Positions 29,701 through 33,307 of a stretch of 33,307 nucleotides of DNA are shown in pieces (within the stretch, counting starts at the first letter, position 1; each line of letters starts with the position of its first letter). The stretch is from a virus. The notes beneath the pieces are model-generated. The model was not told the origin of the DNA. It worked only from the letters and a program-made list of their open reading frames with translations, and ran no database searches. The position numbers and the translations under genes are program-made. The stretch spans positions 1 to 33,307 of IMG/VR virus record IMGVR_UViG_3300025141_000408; one strand, 5' to 3'.

Positions 29701-32700
29701 AGCCAAGTTTGTCTTTTACATTTTGAGCAAACGAAGCAAGCACACGGTCCATTCGCTCTACCCAGGGGAGCATCATGTTTTCATAAAAGTCTGAATCCGC
29801 AAACATACCGACAAGCTTGAACCATGGGTTTCCGTGGTAGAAAGCGCGAACTCGCAAGCCAAATACATGCAAGCCAGTTATAAAATCGTCACCCATTTTC
29901 CCGCCATGCTCTGGGTGAGTACGAATGGCGTTTTCAAAGTATTCGTAGAACCAAGGCGATTTTTCTTTTGCAGAATCTGGGTTAAAAAGATACTCAACAA
30001 TAAACGCTGCCACCATTTCCTGCCGCTTGTATTGCGGGGAAGAACTTGCTTTTGCGCTAGACCCGTTGGCGGTTAAGAAAAACAGCAAAGACTCGTCAAA
30101 GTTTGCAAGCAGTTCTAGCTTTTCTTTTTGCTGGGCTGACGTAGTGTTGTTTATTCGCGTTCGGGCTTTGCCTAGCGGAATGTTTAACATGTCTGGCGTA
30201 AGTTCAGAAAGCAGGCCAAAATGGTCGTGAATAAAGTGACCTACTTCATGTGCCATTGTCAAAAAGTCGTTGTGATATCGAATAGCAATTTGACCAGTTT
30301 TAGGCTGGTAAAATCCACCTGCACCCCGCATCATCCTCTTCGGTCGGCTAACAGGACGGCCAATTACCTTTTGCAAATCCAAGCGAACTTGTCGCAAGCT
30401 TAAACGCTTAAGGGGCACGTTTTCTGGCAGAGGGGCAGGAGTTACTTCGTGGCGCAGGTTTGTATCAACACCAAGCGCGTCGGTGTATTCAGAACTGTCC
30501 GCCAAAAGCGGGTCATCGCTTCTTACTGAAGGATTGTCTCGCGGCGCATTGTTTTCGGCAAGATCCGGCAGTTGAGAAAGAATGCTGCCTTCTGGTGAAT
30601 GTGCTTGAGCAAGTGAATAGATGTTATCTTCTGGTGCGGGGTCAATACGGAATTCTTCTTGGACAGCCGTGCCATTGGGGTTAGGTCTTTCGGGCAACGC
30701 CGCTTCAATGGTTTCAAAATTCAGCATGTTTTCATTGTTTTGGACAATGCTGATTCCTGCTTCTGAAGCTCCGGCATCAAAAACTAGAATGGCCGAGTGG
30801 TAGCCCATAACGCTCTTATGAAGAGGGGCAACGACGACATTTTGTTCAGCCAGCCAATCGAAGAAAGTGTTGTATCCAGGCGATTCACTGTCTTGCAAAA
30901 TTGACCAGGGCACAATGGTGACTAATCTGCCATTGTCGTTAAGAAGGTCAAAGGCGCTTTCGATGTGACTATACGCCAAAAGAGAATCGCCCTTGCTGTT
31001 AGGGGCAATTGGCGGCACCATTGCAATACTGTCAAACTGGCCTTGTTCTTCCCGTATTTTTGAATAAATGCCAGGGTCGTCAAAATTACCCTGATAGCTA
31101 TTCATGCTTGCTGGAAGTTTTGTAGATGCGGCAGTGATGTGCGTAGCTTTAGGATCAACAATAGTGATACTATTTGAGTAATCCATATAAATAAGCGCAT
31201 CGCCTTTGCCTGCACTTGGGTCAAGGATCTTTTGATTGTTGGGTTTATTAGCGCCTAAGAGGCGAGCGAAAAGCATAGCAACAGGACGGCGAGAACTAAT
31301 AGTTTCAGGGTTAGGGTCAACCGGAGTCCTGTAATTAGTTCGCGTTTCTTCTGTTTGAGCTTGCGCATAATCTTGAACTCGGATTTGGTGTGCGCTTGCA
31401 GAATCTTCTCCTCTGTATCCATCTAGGATTGTATCCGTAGCGTCTACAGTCCCTTCAAAGTGGAAAGACTCTAATTGCGAAATTGATTGCATGTCCTCTT
31501 TAGATAAGCCTTTGACAGTAGCGCCCAAGTCTTTCATTCGTTGAGCAACGCGGTTGGCTAACCCGGATTCAAATGGCATGTCCTGTGATCGAGCAAAAAG
31601 CCACTCCATGTAAACAGGACTTTTCATTCCGTATCTAGCAAGTCGGCCTGAAACCTGATCTACTTTGGCGGCTACCCAGGGAAGTGACAGCATAATTTGT
31701 GCACTTCCGTTAGGGCGATTGCCTAATTTGTCGTGCAGGGAAAGCCCTGTTCCACCCTTGCCCATAGTGACAATTAAAATGGGCACCTCATTGGTTTCCC
31801 ATTTCTTTAGATTGGCATTGGCTTGTTGGTCTGAGACACGCCCTGTGTATTCCGCAGCACGAACAGTCTCTTCGTCATTAAATCCCGACAAAAGCTCGTC
31901 AGCAACACTAGGCAAAGTTATTGCTAAGGAAGGATCGTTTTTCACAAGCCGAGCAATGTCATAGGAAACAACAGAAAATGGCATAACCCCAGCTTTGTCA
32001 TCGGCTAACCACTCCTCATATTCCTTAATAACCTCATCAGGCTCATAAAGCCCATCGTCGTCTTTCCAATAATCAAGTTGACCACCAAAGGCCAAGTATT
32101 CAGGGCGCTGAAATTTGCCAATTTGTGTGTCGGCTTTAGTTTCCGTAAATACAGCTATTTGCCTGCCTGCATCTAAATGCGCTTGAATCTTATCCTTAGC
32201 AGCGTCAACCTTTCCGCCTTCAGAAATTCGCTTTAGTCGGTGCGTAAGCCAAGCCCAGGTGTTTTGCGCCATCCCCTCGTCCGACTCATCTACAAGGGCA
32301 TCAAAAGCTTTAGTAAGTTGTTCTGCGTATTCCGAATATGTGCGATTGTGTGCATCGCCAGGAATAACATTTTCCCCGATATCAACTTTAGAAAACGTCA
32401 TTTCAACAAAATTAGTTTTCTTTTGTTGTCCAGTTTCGGGGTCTGTAATAGTTAGCTTCTTTGGCAAAACCTTCGTTCGCCGCGTAAACATTCCCCGCTT
32501 AGCAAACCATTCACTTGCGCCGATTGCGTCTTCTTGTGCTTTTTTGGCCTGCTCTACAGATTCAGTAGGCTTAGGCCACATCGGCACGATAGTGTTATTT
32601 TTTGGATTGAACCGAGTTTCTGCGCCGAACATTACGGCCCATTTGGTGAAACCGGGAATTGTGGTTTCTACACCAGAAGACTCGTCAGTAAATGTTACAG

Positions 32701-33307
32701 GCTCTCCGAACATTCCAGAAGCTGCAAGGTATTGAGCGTCTACAGGGTTTTTAAATGGTGTCGCAGAAGCAAATACAGTAAGACCGCCACTTGCCTTTAC
32801 GTCACTAATAAGGTTTTTAACTATTTGCCCTGTAGGCTTATGAAGATTAGGAACTCCTGCCATTTCGCTGTCAGGCTCGTCCAAAATTAAAACGTAACGC
32901 CCTTCTTGCTTAACCCTATTAAATGCGTCGGAGCCTTCTTCTAGCCCTTTCTTTATAGCAGCGGAGTCAAACGGCCTTACTGGATTTCTGGCACTGCGAA
33001 GTTGTGCGTAAGTAACAATTTGTATGTGCTTCGTTACTAGGTCACCGTTTTTAAGCCGCAAATCTGTGTTTTCAGCGTCTTCAGAAATTTGTTTTCTAAG
33101 ATTGTTTCCAGTAGTTACATAAACAACAGTTGCGTCCGGATTGTCATTTAAGATTTCTGCCGCAGCGCCAAGTAAAACAAACGTCTTTCCAGTGCCTGCT
33201 TCGTTTGCCAAAATAAATCCGTTGCGCGGACCTTTAGGCATATCCTCTATCGTTTCGTCAAACTGTTGTATCTTTGGACCAAAATACGCCTCTTTGATTA
33301 ATCCGAT
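26786..33307 (-). CDS. Giant polyvalent protein (partial): helicase, methylase-like, zincin and LPD38-like regions
   Basis: The frame is open to the right edge, so at least 2173 residues are present and the N-terminus is missing. Numbering from the Met at 33241: an SF2 helicase has NEAGTGKT (13-20), DEPD (121-124), SATP (159-162) and QVSGRLARYG (529-538). Next is a DNA-methylase-like fold with ILDPSAGKGDAL (672-683) but VPPI in place of the usual (N/D)PP(Y/F). A zinc metallopeptidase has HEVGH (998-1002) and a downstream Glu helix. Long helical regions follow, then a C-terminal region (about 1820-1980, MFFNPSIQGLRSTARVGKRS) with a hydrophobic helix and VPKPYE, like phage LPD38. Such polyvalent proteins are thought to be packaged and injected with DNA. 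Confidence 0.85.
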   Translation of the reverse strand: MGLIKEAYFGPKIQQFDETIEDMPKGPRNGFILANEAGTGKTFVLLGAAAEILNDNPDATVVYVTTGNNLRKQISEDAENTDLRLKNGDLVTKHIQIVTYAQLRSARNPVRPFDSAAIKKGLEEGSDAFNRVKQEGRYVLILDEPDSEMAGVPNLHKPTGQIVKNLISDVKASGGLTVFASATPFKNPVDAQYLAASGMFGEPVTFTDESSGVETTIPGFTKWAVMFGAETRFNPKNNTIVPMWPKPTESVEQAKKAQEDAIGASEWFAKRGMFTRRTKVLPKKLTITDPETGQQKKTNFVEMTFSKVDIGENVIPGDAHNRTYSEYAEQLTKAFDALVDESDEGMAQNTWAWLTHRLKRISEGGKVDAAKDKIQAHLDAGRQIAVFTETKADTQIGKFQRPEYLAFGGQLDYWKDDDGLYEPDEVIKEYEEWLADDKAGVMPFSVVSYDIARLVKNDPSLAITLPSVADELLSGFNDEETVRAAEYTGRVSDQQANANLKKWETNEVPILIVTMGKGGTGLSLHDKLGNRPNGSAQIMLSLPWVAAKVDQVSGRLARYGMKSPVYMEWLFARSQDMPFESGLANRVAQRMKDLGATVKGLSKEDMQSISQLESFHFEGTVDATDTILDGYRGEDSASAHQIRVQDYAQAQTEETRTNYRTPVDPNPETISSRRPVAMLFARLLGANKPNNQKILDPSAGKGDALIYMDYSNSITIVDPKATHITAASTKLPASMNSYQGNFDDPGIYSKIREEQGQFDSIAMVPPIAPNSKGDSLLAYSHIESAFDLLNDNGRLVTIVPWSILQDSESPGYNTFFDWLAEQNVVVAPLHKSVMGYHSAILVFDAGASEAGISIVQNNENMLNFETIEAALPERPNPNGTAVQEEFRIDPAPEDNIYSLAQAHSPEGSILSQLPDLAENNAPRDNPSVRSDDPLLADSSEYTDALGVDTNLRHEVTPAPLPENVPLKRLSLRQVRLDLQKVIGRPVSRPKRMMRGAGGFYQPKTGQIAIRYHNDFLTMAHEVGHFIHDHFGLLSELTPDMLNIPLGKARTRINNTTSAQQKEKLELLANFDESLLFFLTANGSSAKASSSPQYKRQEMVAAFIVEYLFNPDSAKEKSPWFYEYFENAIRTHPEHGGKMGDDFITGLHVFGLRVRAFYHGNPWFKLVGMFADSDFYENMMLPWVERMDRVLASFAQNVKDKLGYGRLRYLFIDDRHYLLNLIDELGLEAGGKDWEKTFVGERNPLNRLSGLGGFDDNFAEQLKFGPRNVETGRRELHYGLQEIFASLIPEGQTSDARIFESKLRLEAFMLNQSALEDARNNHRYAIMLITALEDLAAVTDAIAEIDLELRLLKRAKDDGDITHGEYRVERIVLRESKDNLVIEKRFHTETIQKYRKRLNISKDNLEPDKILQHVARKNSRITPAGLGLESAEPAHERLEQWLQDQDNWEPGEFERYERAAQMWRDWADAMVLKPLVDSGRMSNETYQSIKEERQQYVTMKRTLESRGMTFVGPVVGTYDDLRLAEEIRGQPGKSLGKGMAETPMRRGSTADIAMPTEQLVKMAYDARFEAQRNLIGRAIVELIKETEAEGSNISTRTPVPATSQIMQPASETQEANLTVFIDGEAQGWHVVDKRAAKAFETLNDDVSFALLNWFNIVRGTMQSFIVNSLPFAVRNKFRDAWDRAFKSQGGSMPWDSFVVAKAATKAIVKRDKNEFTSTYSEYLEAESQLIGAGGSQVGLWYSIRGGKQNSDKFVQRAIKELAGPRNVYGNIWTTTKNAGRTYLELVRSGEMTNRVAEYRRVKAKYLEQGFSENDARLEAMRASRELIDFAVAGKWSRQIGRIVMFFNPSIQGLRSTARVGKRSMPLFFFRLLTYSVIPSVMTYAWNMLMGYEEEYAELPDWQRSMFWNLALPGGGWVKVPKPYEIGVAGSFFEMGAMHIRGKRDPYSALGHTMRQLLGPLETVRAGFFGPLSGVVARYSNRHAFHKTPIVPPYEMAKPVDQRNQEKFANVPAIYQTSWMQWLTDILTVGDAIGGRSVAGDTKDPRMARAVFEAGFGIRGKQIALAYQLAAEPSIENLGQNLEYMAGSMIDVGFANRLRSRSLDKFYRLSQATENTREASSKYRGHINNTIKLWKAEDDQEARAQLYNGLINDIHLYIDQLEEIKQRDEELKENN

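Noticed and set aside
1-33307. CRISPR array, tRNA, rRNA, integrase or insertion sequence
   Set aside because: No regularly spaced repeats, rRNA or cloverleaf structures, transposase or integrase motifs were found in the translated frames.

Overview
The window looks like about 33 kb of a tailed double-stranded DNA phage genome, free or integrated. It has a terminase large subunit, portal, scaffold and major capsid block, a RecT/exonuclease/primase/helicase replication block, and many very small, tightly packed genes. No tape-measure or tail-tube gene is visible, and there is a giant polyvalent protein with a helicase at one end and a phage LPD38-like region at the other. A short-tailed (podovirus-like) virion is therefore my best guess. 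Both ends of the window cut through genes. A predicted secreted protein ends in a type I dockerin whose repeats resemble those common in Planctomycetota, which suggests, without proving, a planctomycete-like host.

Layout. Two transcription directions diverge from a control region at about 18.0-18.36 kb. Plus-strand genes (18.4-26.5 kb) are the packaging and head genes: a small protein in the terminase-small-subunit position, two small proteins, a DnaA domain IV-like protein, TerL, portal, a small conserved protein, scaffold, major capsid and a jelly-roll-like protein. They end at a strong terminator at about 26.5 kb. Minus-strand genes run leftward. At 18.0-12.4 kb is a block of small accessory genes, several sharing a leader (TTGAAAGGA) and three preceded by an extended -10 promoter (TGGTACGAT). 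At 12.3-6.3 kb is the replication and recombination block: Fe-S PD-(D/E)XK exonuclease, RecT/Bet annealing protein, ParB-like/zinc protein, SF2 helicase, TOPRIM primase and RusA resolvase. At 6.25-5.94 kb is a gene-free, hairpin-rich stretch. At 5.9-4.9 kb are small membrane proteins, possibly for lysis. At 4.9 kb to the left edge are a metallophosphoesterase, small basic proteins and probable virion or connector proteins. On the right, minus-strand genes (33.3-26.5 kb) are the giant polyvalent protein and a small ribbon-helix-helix-like protein.

How it fits together. If the genome is circular or circularly permuted, the minus-strand genes would run from 18 kb through position 1, across an unseen segment, and back in from position 33307 to converge with the head operon at 26.5 kb. 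The recombination genes form an exonuclease plus annealing-protein pair like lambda Exo/Bet. The helicase, primase and RusA would serve replication and resolution of branched DNA before packaging. No DNA polymerase, integrase, endolysin, tail fibre, tRNA or CRISPR array was recognised, so the genome must rely on the host or on unseen sequence for these.

Most unusual points: the phage-borne dockerin protein; the giant helicase/methylase-like/zincin/LPD38 protein with a degenerate methylase motif; a family of GGTAC-N4/5-GTACC palindromes, one of which overlaps a promoter; the structured 300-base gap; and a GC-rich gene flanked by short direct repeats.
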